From: an uncultured Lachnospiraceae bacterium
GTDB lineage: Bacteria; Bacillota; Clostridia; Lachnospirales; Lachnospiraceae
Direction: 5' to 3'
NCBI GenBank assembly: GCA_947653315.1
Contig: CANTGP010000160.1
Span: 1-6,898 of the forward strand
Length of the DNA stretch: 6,898 nt
Each line of letters starts with the position of its first letter. Position 1 is the first letter of the stretch. Shown here one piece after another: positions 1-6,898 of the stretch. A program made the position numbers and the translations under genes. Under the pieces are notes generated by a model, which saw nothing but the letters and a program-made list of their open reading frames with translations, did not search any database and was not told the origin of the DNA.

Positions 1-130
1 ATGAAGGGCGCATAGCGGGCTATGTAACCTGAATTTGGCGCAAATATCGCGCAAAATGTTAATGCGACACGTCGCAGTGCAGATACCAGGAATGAATTTT
101 CAAACACGCTCTAGCATATGGCAAAATTCC
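1..130. repeat. Cluster of short inverted repeats at the left edge, possibly the end of a dispersed element
   Basis: Three perfect inverted repeats lie close together. CATAGC and GCTATG (11-16, 19-24) have a 2-base loop. TGCGAC and GTCGCA (63-68, 71-76) also have a 2-base loop. GAATTTT and AAAATTC (94-100, 123-129) have a 22-base loop. A direct repeat GCGCAAA occurs at 38-44 and 49-55. On the minus strand a frame is open from about 110 to the left edge, starting after a TAG at 111-113; its first possible start is GTG at 105-107, with no well-placed ribosome binding site. Dense small hairpins plus a conserved-looking but unsupported frame fit a dispersed palindromic repeat better than a gene. 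The element cannot be delimited because the window ends. That it is a repeat family is inference. Confidence 0.35.
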
Positions 131-199
131 TCTTTTCCTTCGTACTTCCCATCCCTATTTCTTATTTGGGTTTCCTGTTCCTATCTGTCCCTGCCTTTC
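131..199 (-). other. Purine-rich stretch downstream of argS, no terminator seen
   Basis: Immediately after the argS stop codon the minus strand is strongly purine-rich, with several AGGAA and GGGA runs. I find no GC-rich hairpin followed by a T-run, so no intrinsic terminator for argS can be called here. A ribosome-binding-like AAGGAAAAGAGGAA near 127-140 precedes an ATG at 118-120, but that frame stops after five codons. Transcription may continue past the left edge or end by another mechanism. Confidence 0.4.
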
Positions 200-1972
200 C
201 TACATCCGGTCCGGCGCCGAAAATCCCAGCACGCCGATGCAGGTTTCCAACACATCCCGCGTCAGCGCCAGCAAAGCAATCCATCCCTCTTTTTTCGTCC
301 GGTCCTCCTCGGTCAGAATCTTCGTCTCATGGTAAAAGCGGTTAAACGCATTGGCAAGGTCATAAATATACGAACATACCTTATGGGGCGCGGTTTCCGC
401 ATAAGCCCCTTCCATCATGGCGTTAAAGCCCGCAAGCTGCAGCATCAAATCTTTTTCCGATGCGCCGGACGCAGGCTGCAGTGCCGCCGCATCCGTCTTT
501 CCACCCGTCTCCGCATATTTGCCGAGGATGGATTTCATGCGGGCGATGGTATATAAAATATACGGTCCCGTATCCCCTTCCGAGGACGTGAAACGGTCGA
601 TGTCAAAAATATAATCCTTGGATGCCTGATTGGACAAATCCCCGTATTTCACTGCCGACAGGGCGACAATCTTCGCCGTTTCCCCTGCTTCCCCTTCTGG
701 CATGGTACGGTTTTCCTGGCTCATAATCTTGCGGTACATCTCCCCGTTGATTTCCTCCAGCAGCGATTCCAAACGCATTACGCCGCCCTCCCTTGTCTTA
801 AAGGGCTTACCGTCCTTCCCGTTCATCGTGCCGAAACCTAAGAATTTTAACTCCGTTTCCGGCCGCACCAGTTTCGTCTTCCTTGCACAGCGGAACACCT
901 GCTCAAAATACAATTCCTGCCGCTTGTCCACCACGTAAATGATTTCGTCGGGATTGATTTTGTCCATACGGTCCATGATGGTGGCAAGGTCCGTAGTGTT
1001 GTAAAGGGAAGCGCCGTCCGATTTTAAAATCATGCAGGGCGGCACCTCCTTCGTGTCCGTCTCCTCCTTCACATCCACCACCAAGGCGCCTTCGCTCAGA
1101 TATGCGTAACCACCCTTTTTCATCTCCTCCACCATCGCCGGAATCAAATCGTGGACATCCGATTCCCCTTTCCACAAATCAAATTCCACATTCAGGTTCT
1201 TATAATTCTTCTTAAGGTCTGCCACCGATACGTCCATGATATGCTTCCAAAGGGCGCGGTACCCCCTTACGCCGCTTTGGAGCTTGAATGTGGCATCCAT
1301 TGCCTTTTCCTTGTAAGCGGCGTCCTCCTTGGACTTCGCGCTCGCCGTGGGATAAATTTCCTCCAGCTCCGAAATGGTAAAAGGCGCCTCCGCCGGATAT
1401 TCCCCTTCATAATTGTCCTCAAAATAAAGAAGGTCCGGCTGCCGTTCCCGCAGCTCCGTAATAATCAACCCCATCTGAAGCCCCCAGTCGCCCAAATGGA
1501 TATCCCCGGTTACTTCATGCCCCGCATAACGGGCAATCCGTTTCACGCTCTCCCCGATAATCGCGGAACGCAGATGCCCCACATGCAGCGGTTTCGCCAC
1601 GTTGGGACCGCCGTAATCAATTACAATTTTTTTGGGATGTTCCGGCATTTCCAGTCCGAATTTTTCCGCCTGCGCCATGCGCTCCAAATAATTCCTTACA
1701 AATGCGGGATTCAGCTTTAAATTCAAAAAGCCCGGATTCACCGCCCCCGCTTCCGCGAATACTTTGCTTTCCCCCAATGCGTTTACCACATCCTGTGCAA
1801 TCGCCATCGGCGCTTTCTTATACTGCTTTGCCCCCGCCATGGCTCCGTTACACTGGTATTCGCATAAATCCGGACGGTTGGACGGTGTTACTTTTCCCAA
1901 ACCGCCGTCATATCCTGCTGCCTCAAACGCCTGCTTCATCTCCTCCGATACCAAATCCAAAAGTTTTTCCAT
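200..1972 (-). CDS. argS: Arginyl-tRNA synthetase (class I aminoacyl-tRNA synthetase)
   Basis: This cytoplasmic enzyme joins arginine to tRNA-Arg using ATP, and class I ArgRS needs the tRNA bound to activate arginine. The 590-residue protein is complete and of normal family length. Residues 1 to about 110 form the N-terminal tRNA-contacting domain. The class I HIGH signature is HVGH at 130-133, in the context NVAKPLHVGHLRSA with the family lysine at 127. The second class I signature is replaced by DGKPFKTREGG (387-397), a common ArgRS form that lacks canonical KMSKS. The C-terminal part carries the helical anticodon-binding domain (DTGPYILYTIAR near 467-478) and ends in APDRM, the usual ArgRS terminus. 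The frame stays open 35 codons further upstream, but the ATG at 1972 has a strong AAAGGAG five bases ahead (1978-1984) and matches the family N-terminus. It lies 44 bases after queH with no T-box leader, so it is probably co-transcribed. Confidence 0.97.
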   Translation of the reverse strand: MEKLLDLVSEEMKQAFEAAGYDGGLGKVTPSNRPDLCEYQCNGAMAGAKQYKKAPMAIAQDVVNALGESKVFAEAGAVNPGFLNLKLNPAFVRNYLERMAQAEKFGLEMPEHPKKIVIDYGGPNVAKPLHVGHLRSAIIGESVKRIARYAGHEVTGDIHLGDWGLQMGLIITELRERQPDLLYFEDNYEGEYPAEAPFTISELEEIYPTASAKSKEDAAYKEKAMDATFKLQSGVRGYRALWKHIMDVSVADLKKNYKNLNVEFDLWKGESDVHDLIPAMVEEMKKGGYAYLSEGALVVDVKEETDTKEVPPCMILKSDGASLYNTTDLATIMDRMDKINPDEIIYVVDKRQELYFEQVFRCARKTKLVRPETELKFLGFGTMNGKDGKPFKTREGGVMRLESLLEEINGEMYRKIMSQENRTMPEGEAGETAKIVALSAVKYGDLSNQASKDYIFDIDRFTSSEGDTGPYILYTIARMKSILGKYAETGGKTDAAALQPASGASEKDLMLQLAGFNAMMEGAYAETAPHKVCSYIYDLANAFNRFYHETKILTEEDRTKKEGWIALLALTRDVLETCIGVLGFSAPDRM

Positions 1973-1977
1973 AAGTT

Positions 1978-1984
1978 CTCCTTT
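1978..1984 (-). promoter_or_regulatory. Ribosome binding site that fixes the argS start
   Basis: The minus strand reads AAAGGAG here, five bases before the ATG at 1970-1972. It decides against the longer open frame reaching 2077, whose extra 35 residues would overlap the end of queH and do not resemble the ArgRS family. Confidence 0.85.
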
Positions 1985-2016
1985 CTCGTAACTATCCAGC
2001 CTCCGGCATCCGTTTT

Positions 2017-2718
2017 TTATGCCAATTCCGTCCGCTCCGCCAAACGGGCGGCGGCAGAAACCCTGGAATACACGCACCCGCAGTAATCCTGGCGGTACAG
2101 CCCGAACTGCCCGGACAGCTCCACGGAACGTTTATAACCGTCCTTTTTCTTAAAATCCGAAGGCAGGAAAGCCACCCCGTATTTTCCTGCCAGTTCTTCC
2201 CCGATTTCGTTTAACTTCCGCGCGTTCTTAAGCGGACTGATGGTCAGCGTCGTGGTAAAAAAACCATAACCCCCCTGTGCCGCAAGCTGCGCCGTCTTCT
2301 CCAACCGCAGGCGGTAGCAGGCAAAACACCGTTCCCCGCCTTCCGGGCAGTCCTCCAACCCCTTTACCGCCGCAAAAAAACACGCGGGTTCGTATTCCCC
2401 CTCAATGACCTGAATCCTCCGCGCCGCAGCCGTGGAATGCATCCCTTCCAGGCAATGCATCTCCACCTGGCGGTTGTACTCCCCAATCAGGCGCTTCTGT
2501 TCCTCCACCCTTTTGCGGTATTCCGCATCCTCCGTAATATTCGGATTATAGTAAAATACGGTCAGGTCAAAATACTCCCGCAGGTATTCCATCACATAGC
2601 TGCTGCACGGGGCGCAACAACTGTGCAGCAGGACGCTCCTGCAGGCTCCCTGTCCGGCATCCGGCTCCGCTATGAGCCGTTCCAGTTCCTTCGCGTAATT
2701 CCTGTTATTGCTTTCCAC
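2017..2718 (-). CDS. queH: Epoxyqueuosine reductase QueH (DUF208 family)
   Basis: QueH catalyses the last step of queuosine synthesis, reducing epoxyqueuosine to queuosine at the wobble base of GUN-anticodon tRNAs (Asp, Asn, His, Tyr). It is unrelated to the cobalamin-dependent QueG and uses an iron-sulfur cluster. The 233-residue protein shows all family landmarks: LLHSCCAPCSS near the N-terminus (C34, C35, C38), FYYNPNI at 55-61, the EYEP...CFF...GLEDCPEGGERCFACYRLRL block (108-139, with C131 and C134), TTTLTISPLKN (155-165), FKKKDGY (189-195) and the C-terminal DYCGC pair (C213, C215). The adjacent-cysteine motif and the later CxxC and CxC pairs are the expected metal ligands. The start is GTG, supported by AAGGA seven bases ahead (2726-2730); no in-frame ATG lies before the first motif. 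It sits between the unknown exported-protein gene and argS, in the same direction. Confidence 0.95.
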   Translation of the reverse strand: MESNNRNYAKELERLIAEPDAGQGACRSVLLHSCCAPCSSYVMEYLREYFDLTVFYYNPNITEDAEYRKRVEEQKRLIGEYNRQVEMHCLEGMHSTAAARRIQVIEGEYEPACFFAAVKGLEDCPEGGERCFACYRLRLEKTAQLAAQGGYGFFTTTLTISPLKNARKLNEIGEELAGKYGVAFLPSDFKKKDGYKRSVELSGQFGLYRQDYCGCVYSRVSAAARLAERTELA

Positions 2719-2776
2719 GCCGTTTTCCTTCCTTTTTCCTTCCTTTTTTCATCCGCTTCCGGCTTCCTTTCCGCTT
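2719..2776 (-). promoter_or_regulatory. Purine-rich queH translation-initiation region with an 11-bp tandem duplication
   Basis: The minus strand of this gap is almost all purine. AAAAAGGAAGG is present twice in perfect tandem (plus-strand positions 2727-2737 and 2738-2748), so the Shine-Dalgarno-like AAGGA appears both next to the queH GTG start and eleven bases further upstream. The copy at 2726-2730, seven bases from the GTG, is the likely working site. I see no hairpin or T-run here that would stop transcription coming from the upstream gene. Confidence 0.6.
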
Positions 2777-3535
2777 TCAATCTGCCCCGTTTGACAGCCC
2801 ATAGCCCATAATCCTGCGGAATTCTTTCGCCCACTCCTTCGTATTGAAGAAAATAATGCATCCCTGGTAACCGTCGGAAGACACCCAAAGACGTTTTTCC
2901 GCCTGCTCCGCTTCCAACACGTCATTCATAAAATCCACCACACGCATGTCCATCCAGTCATAATATGCCTTTGCCCGGAATTCATAGGGATTTCCGTTGC
3001 ATTGAAAACGCAAAACCTGTACGCCGCTTCCCGACTCCATATCCACGCCGCTTAAATCCTCCTCAATATCCGTAATGGACACTTCCCCGTCCATCAGCGG
3101 CAGGATTCCATTCATGAAATTCGTATACATATTGCCAACGTCAAAAACCTCCACGTCAAACATATACACCTGTTTGGAACCGGGCGTCCATTCCCAGCTT
3201 TCGTAATCCAGCTTCCCGCCGCCGATATGTTGGAAAATACAGGCATCGACAGCGGCTTCCGTATTTTCTCCCCCATCGTAAAAACCAAAAGAAGCCTCCT
3301 GCCATTCCGTTTTTATCGTTTCTTCCAAGGATTCGTCCGCTTCCGTAATTCCCAAACTCCTTATTTTCTCCATTCTGACGCTGAGTAATTCCACCATCTG
3401 TTCTTTCCCCATCCTGATTCCGTCTCCCACATCCGCTCCTGTCCCCATTCCGCCCTGCGGCAGAAAGACACAGAGCAGGCACAGCACTGCCGCCAGCAGG
3501 GCTCCTTTCACATAATTCAAGGCTCCGTCCCCCAT
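2777..3535 (-). CDS. Hypothetical small exported protein of unknown function
   Basis: I do not recognise this family. Counting from the ATG at 3535, the protein has 252 residues. A hydrophobic segment at about 11-26 (GALLAAVLCLLCVFLP), next to a lysine, looks like a signal peptide or N-terminal anchor. No lipobox is convincing, because the residues before C19 and C22 are leucines. The rest is soluble and acidic: a probable helix at 40-80, then a mixed region with aromatic patches (YESWEWTPG at 111-119, VYMFDVEVFDVGNMYTNF at 123-140) and a C-terminal WVSSDGYQGCIIFFNTKEW block (217-235). The start is uncertain. The frame opens with TTG at 3577, inside carB, without a ribosome site; ATG 3535 also lacks one; GTG at 3511 has GGAG eleven bases ahead and would give a cleaner signal peptide beginning MKGALLAA. 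It lies 28 bases after carB and 58 before queH, probably in the same transcript. Confidence 0.8.
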   Translation of the reverse strand: MGDGALNYVKGALLAAVLCLLCVFLPQGGMGTGADVGDGIRMGKEQMVELLSVRMEKIRSLGITEADESLEETIKTEWQEASFGFYDGGENTEAAVDACIFQHIGGGKLDYESWEWTPGSKQVYMFDVEVFDVGNMYTNFMNGILPLMDGEVSITDIEEDLSGVDMESGSGVQVLRFQCNGNPYEFRAKAYYDWMDMRVVDFMNDVLEAEQAEKRLWVSSDGYQGCIIFFNTKEWAKEFRRIMGYGLSNGAD

Positions 3536-3537
3536 AT

Positions 3538-3563
3538 GATAATATAATAAGATAATATAACAA
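3538..3563. repeat. 13-bp tandem duplication filling the carB-hypothetical gap
   Basis: On the plus strand GATAATATAATAA (3538-3550) is followed directly by GATAATATAACAA (3551-3563), identical at 12 of 13 positions. It occupies almost the whole gap between the carB stop and the ATG at 3535, and is far more AT-rich than its surroundings. On the minus strand TTGTTA and TATCAT with a 16-base spacer could form a weak promoter for the downstream gene, but in sequence this AT-rich that match is weak evidence. Confidence 0.55.
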
Positions 3564-6500
3564 TTATAAAGAAGCAATATCCACCAGCGTCAGTTTTCCT
3601 TCCCCGCCCACATGTTCCAAACTGGTCAGCAGGGCTTTTGCCGTATCCAGCGATGTCAAACAGTTCACGCCCGTTTCGATTGCCGTCCTGCGGATGAGGA
3701 AACCGTCCCTGGACTTATCGCGCCCCTGCGTGGGCGTGTCGATGACCAAATCGATTTTATGGCCTAAAATAAGGTCCATCACCGTCGGCGACTCCTGCCT
3801 GATTTTGTTTACCTTACGGGCACGGACACCGGCCTCCTTTAAGGCATTTGCCGTACTTCTTGTGGCATAGATGGTATATCCCAACTTTTCAAACCGCCTG
3901 CCGATTTCAATGGCTTCCCCCTTGTCCGCATCCTTTACGGTAATAATCATTTGGCGGAACTTCGGCAAATCCACGCCTGCCCCGAGGAATGCCTTGTACA
4001 GCGCTTCATGGAAGGTTTTGGAAATGCCCAAACATTCGCCCGTGGACTTCATTTCCGGTCCTAAGCTGATTTCCGCCCCGCGGATTTTCTCAAAAGAAAA
4101 TACCGGCATCTTAACGGCAACATATCCGGCTTCCTTTTGCAGCCCCGGTTCATAGCCAAGCTCCCGGATGGTTTTGCCGATGATGACCTCCGTCGCCAAA
4201 TCCACAATGGGAATCCCCGTCACTTTGCTGATATAAGGCACGGTACGGGACGAACGGGGATTGACCTCGATAACGTAAACATCCTCCCCCACCGCGATAA
4301 ACTGAATGTTGATTAAGCCTATGACATGCAGCGCCTTTGCCAGCCTTGCCGTATAATCCGCAATGGTTTCCTTTACTTTCCCGCTGATGGTCTGCGCCGG
4401 ATACACGGAAATACTGTCGCCGGAATGGACGCCTGCCCGCTCAATATGCTCCATGATACCCGGAATCAGGATATCCGTACCGTCACAGACCGCATCCACC
4501 TCGATTTCCTTTCCCTGCAGATACTTATCCACCAAAATCGGGTGATCCTGCGCAATCCGGTTAATGATTTCCATAAATTCTTCCACTTCCCCGTCGGAAA
4601 TGGCAATCTGCATTCCCTGGCCGCCCAGCACATAGGACGGACGCACCAGTACCGGATACCCCAAACGGTTCGCCACCGCCTTCGCTTCCTCCGCCGTATA
4701 TACCGTACCGCCCGAAGGTCTCGGAATGCCGCACTGCTCCAAAATGGCGTCAAACAGCTCCCGGTCTTCCGCCGCGTCCACGTTCTCCGCACTGGTGCCG
4801 AGAATGGGGACTCCCATCTTCATCAGGCTTTCCGTCAGCTTGATTGCAGTCTGTCCGCCAAACTGTACGACCGCCCCGTCCGGTTTTTCGATGTTTACGA
4901 TGTTCTCCACGTCCTCCGGCGTCAAAGGTTCAAAATAAAGTTTATCCGCAATATCAAAATCCGTGCTTACCGTCTCCGGGTTGTTATTGACAATGATGGT
5001 TTCATAGCCCGCTTTGGAAAACGCCCAGGTGGCATGTACGGAGCAATAATCAAACTCAATCCCCTGCCCGATACGGATGGGACCAGAACCGAGCACCAAT
5101 ACCTTTTTGGACGGATGCGTTTCCACCGCCTCGCTTTCGCTGCCGAAGCAGGAATAATAATAAGGCGTATTCGCTTCAAATTCCGCCGCACAGGTATCCA
5201 CCATCTTAAACGCCGCCGTAATGCCGTTTTCATAACGCATCGCACGGATTTCCTCTTGCGTCTTTCCGGTGAGCCTGCCGATGACCTGGTCCGGGAATTC
5301 CATGCGTTTCGCTTCTTTTAACAGCTCCACGGTAAGCGGTCCTGCCTGCAATGCCTGTTCCGTTTCCACCAAAACCGCAATCTTGTCGATAAACCAGCGG
5401 TCAATCATGGTGATTTCATGGATACTTTCCATGTCCATGCCTTTGCGCAGGGCTTCCGCAATGACATAGATTCTTTGGTCGTCCACGGTTTTCATCCGCT
5501 CTGCCAGTTCTTCCACGGACAGGTTGGAAAAATCATAACTTAACAGGCAGTCCACATGCTGCTCCAGGGAGCGGATTGCCTTCATCAACGCCCCCTCAAA
5601 ATTCGTACAGATGCTCATCACTTCGCCGGTAGCCTTCATCTGCGTGGTAAGGGTACGTTTCGCCGTAATGAACTTATCGAACGGAAGCCTGGGAATCTTC
5701 ACCACGCAGTAATCCAGCGCCGGTTCAAAACTGGCATAAGTCTTGCCCGTTATGGCATTTTTAATCTCGTCCAGCGTATATCCAAGCGCAATCTTTGCCG
5801 CCACTTTTGCAATCGGGTACCCCGTTGCCTTGGAAGCCAGCGCGGAAGAACGGCTGACACGGGGATTGACTTCTATGACACAGTATTCAAAACTGTCGGG
5901 ATGCAGCGCAAACTGTACGTTGCACCCTCCCGTAATCTCCAGTTCATTGATGATATTCAGGGCGGAACTGCGCAACATCTGGTATTCCTTGTCCATCAGC
6001 GTTTGGGAAGGCGCCACGACGATACTGTCGCCGGTATGCACGCCAACGGGGTCGATGTTTTCCATGTTGCAGACGGTGATGCAGTTGCCCGCGCTGTCGC
6101 GCATCACTTCGTATTCGATTTCCTTCCAGCCGGCAATACAGCGTTCCACCAATACCTGCCCCACACGGGAAAGGCGCAGCCCGTTTTCCAGTATTTCCTC
6201 CAGTTCCGTTTGGTTGTGGGCAATGCCGCCGCCGGAACCGCCAAGGGTGTATGCGGGGCGCAGCACCACCGGATAACCGATTTTTGCCGCAAACGCCACG
6301 CCGTCCGGTATATTTTCCACCACGAGGGAAGCCGCGCACGGTTCGCCGATTTTCTCCATTGTTTCCTTAAATTCCAGCCGGTCTTCCGCTTTTTTTATGG
6401 TTTTCGCCGTCGTGCCGAGCAAGGTTACGTTATGCTTTTCCAAAAAACCGGATTCGTCCAGTTCCATGCCGAGGTTTAGTCCCGCCTGTCCCCCCAGCGT

Positions 6501-6764
6501 GGGAAGTACGCTGTCCGGTTTTTCCTTTTCAATAATCTGCTCCAGCACCTTCGCCGTCAAAGGCTCGATATACACCTTATCCGCAATATCCCGGTCCGTC
6601 ATAATGGTGGCGGGGTTGGAGTTCACCAGCACCACTTCGATTCCTTCTTCTTTCAGGGAGCGGCACGCCTGTGTGCCCGCATAGTCAAACTCCGCCGCCT
6701 GTCCGATGACGATGGGACCGGAGCCGATAACCAGTACTTTTTTTACGTTCGGATTCTTTGGCAT
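3564..6764 (-). CDS. carB: Carbamoyl-phosphate synthase, large (ammonia-using) subunit
   Basis: With the glutaminase subunit CarA, this cytoplasmic enzyme makes carbamoyl phosphate from bicarbonate, glutamine-derived ammonia and two ATP, feeding pyrimidine and arginine synthesis. It has 1066 residues, against about 1073 in E. coli. The two homologous ATP-grasp halves are clear: [21 protein letters not shown] (10-30) begins the carboxyphosphate half and [19 protein letters not shown] (555-573) the carbamate-phosphorylating half. Active-site residues seen in the first half include R129, R169 ([13 protein letters not shown]), E215, and E298, N300 and R302 in EVNPRVSR; in the second, R708 ([11 protein letters not shown]), E753, and E833 and N835 in EVNPRSSR. 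About 401-550 is the oligomerisation region. About 936-1066 is the MGS-like allosteric domain ([13 protein letters not shown], then VNKI and [13 protein letters not shown]). The ATG start has GAGG six bases ahead. Nothing is missing, so it should be active. carA is not in the window. Confidence 0.98.
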   Translation of the reverse strand: MPKNPNVKKVLVIGSGPIVIGQAAEFDYAGTQACRSLKEEGIEVVLVNSNPATIMTDRDIADKVYIEPLTAKVLEQIIEKEKPDSVLPTLGGQAGLNLGMELDESGFLEKHNVTLLGTTAKTIKKAEDRLEFKETMEKIGEPCAASLVVENIPDGVAFAAKIGYPVVLRPAYTLGGSGGGIAHNQTELEEILENGLRLSRVGQVLVERCIAGWKEIEYEVMRDSAGNCITVCNMENIDPVGVHTGDSIVVAPSQTLMDKEYQMLRSSALNIINELEITGGCNVQFALHPDSFEYCVIEVNPRVSRSSALASKATGYPIAKVAAKIALGYTLDEIKNAITGKTYASFEPALDYCVVKIPRLPFDKFITAKRTLTTQMKATGEVMSICTNFEGALMKAIRSLEQHVDCLLSYDFSNLSVEELAERMKTVDDQRIYVIAEALRKGMDMESIHEITMIDRWFIDKIAVLVETEQALQAGPLTVELLKEAKRMEFPDQVIGRLTGKTQEEIRAMRYENGITAAFKMVDTCAAEFEANTPYYYSCFGSESEAVETHPSKKVLVLGSGPIRIGQGIEFDYCSVHATWAFSKAGYETIIVNNNPETVSTDFDIADKLYFEPLTPEDVENIVNIEKPDGAVVQFGGQTAIKLTESLMKMGVPILGTSAENVDAAEDRELFDAILEQCGIPRPSGGTVYTAEEAKAVANRLGYPVLVRPSYVLGGQGMQIAISDGEVEEFMEIINRIAQDHPILVDKYLQGKEIEVDAVCDGTDILIPGIMEHIERAGVHSGDSISVYPAQTISGKVKETIADYTARLAKALHVIGLINIQFIAVGEDVYVIEVNPRSSRTVPYISKVTGIPIVDLATEVIIGKTIRELGYEPGLQKEAGYVAVKMPVFSFEKIRGAEISLGPEMKSTGECLGISKTFHEALYKAFLGAGVDLPKFRQMIITVKDADKGEAIEIGRRFEKLGYTIYATRSTANALKEAGVRARKVNKIRQESPTVMDLILGHKIDLVIDTPTQGRDKSRDGFLIRRTAIETGVNCLTSLDTAKALLTSLEHVGGEGKLTLVDIASL

Positions 6765-6840
6765 TGCTTACCTCATTTCTGCGCTGCTTTTTACGCATTC
6801 CAGACTTGCGGATACAGCGCGGACGCATGTCTGGGACACC
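6765..6840 (-). promoter_or_regulatory. carB leader with ribosome binding site and candidate H-type pseudoknot
   Basis: In the transcript, CCAGACATGCG (6834-6824) can pair with CGCAAGTCTGG (6810-6800), eleven positions with one mismatch, around a 13-base loop. That loop contains GCGCTG (6820-6815), the exact complement of CAGCGC (6786-6781), which lies six bases before the GAGG ribosome binding site (6774-6771). The order stem 1, 3-base loop, stem 2, 4-base loop, stem 1, A-rich 13-base linker, stem 2 is geometrically reasonable for an H-type pseudoknot. The pairing is seen directly; folding and regulation are inference. It matches no pyrimidine (PyrR) or preQ1 consensus that I know. Confidence 0.4.
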
Positions 6841-6898
6841 TTTATTCCTTTATTGCTTAATTCCTTTATTGCTTAATTCCTTTATTGCTTAATTCCTT
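6841..6898. repeat. 16-bp tandem repeat, three perfect copies plus flanking parts
   Basis: On the plus strand TTTATTGCTTAATTCC is present in perfect tandem at 6849-6864, 6865-6880 and 6881-6896. A partial TTTATTCC (6841-6848) comes before it and the array runs on to the window edge, so more copies may follow. The minus-strand unit is GGAATTAAGCAATAAA, which brings an AAAGGA ribosome-site-like motif into each copy junction and stops into all three frames. If carA lies upstream, it ends in or beyond this array. The absence of any divergence between copies suggests recent or ongoing slippage. Confidence 0.85.

Noticed and set aside
1151..1720. Plus-strand frame (189 residues) opposite argS
   Set aside because: Codon-aligned shadow of argS; it covers the region that encodes the HVGH motif of a clear ArgRS.
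1973..2016. T-box leader for argS
   Set aside because: The 44-base gap is too short and lacks a T-box sequence.
1973..2077. N-terminal extension of argS by 35 residues
   Set aside because: The strong ribosome site is at the internal ATG, the extension overlaps queH and has no family resemblance.
2777..3535. Lipoprotein reading of the hypothetical protein
   Set aside because: Cysteines at 19 and 22 are preceded by leucine rather than a small residue, so there is no acceptable lipobox.
3536..3577. TTG start for the hypothetical protein inside the end of carB
   Set aside because: No ribosome site and an unlikely low-complexity N-terminus; ATG 3535 or GTG 3511 is better, though not settled.
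4326..5321. Long plus-strand frame (331 residues) opposite carB
   Set aside because: It is codon-aligned with carB on the other strand, rich in Arg/His and without a domain or ribosome site; it follows from carB codon bias.
5556..6479. Long plus-strand frame (307 residues) opposite carB
   Set aside because: Same codon register as carB, no recognisable motifs, and carB here is unmistakable.
3564..6764. Internal similarity between the two halves of carB as a new repeat
   Set aside because: This is the ancient duplication of the two ATP-grasp halves known throughout the family.
6765..6898. PyrR attenuator, preQ1 riboswitch or strong promoter before carB
   Set aside because: No matching consensus, no terminator-antiterminator pair with a T-run, and no convincing -35/-10 pair in the available leader.
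6765..6898. C-terminal end of carA
   Set aside because: All three minus-strand frames meet stops within the tandem repeat; any carA must end there or beyond the window, and the few codons left are not identifiable.

Overview
The window reads as a chromosomal housekeeping stretch from a Gram-positive, Clostridia-type bacterium. A Lachnospiraceae-like organism is my best guess, from moderate GC, strong AGGAG-type ribosome binding sites, protein sequence style and the presence of QueH. This is an inference from protein and signal style; no marker here fixes the genus. All four supported genes lie on the minus strand, so transcription runs from the right edge to the left.

From right to left: a 134-base leader (6765-6898) holds three perfect copies of a 16-bp tandem repeat and then a possible H-type pseudoknot just before the ribosome binding site of carB. 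carB (3564-6764) is a complete carbamoyl-phosphate synthase large subunit. After a 28-base AT-rich gap comes a small, probably exported protein of unknown function (2777-3535). Then come queH (2017-2718, GTG start), an epoxyqueuosine reductase of tRNA modification, and argS (200-1972), arginyl-tRNA synthetase. Gaps between genes are 28, 58 and 44 bases with no visible terminator, so one transcript could carry all four. carA, the usual partner of carB, is not in the window; the leader has stops in all three minus frames, so any carA must end at or beyond the tandem repeat.

The left edge (1-199) is non-coding on present evidence. It has a purine-rich stretch (minus strand) just after argS and then a cluster of short inverted repeats overlapping an open frame that runs off the edge. 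This may be one end of a dispersed palindromic element.

Functionally, carB feeds carbamoyl phosphate to pyrimidine and arginine synthesis, argS charges tRNA-Arg, and queH completes queuosine in the anticodon of certain tRNAs. The shared theme is arginine/nucleotide metabolism and tRNA function, but the grouping may be only a loose housekeeping operon. I see no defence system, mobile gene, CRISPR array, rRNA or tRNA. The points worth a second look are the carB leader, the unknown exported protein, the short tandem duplications in three of the gaps, and the palindromic left edge.
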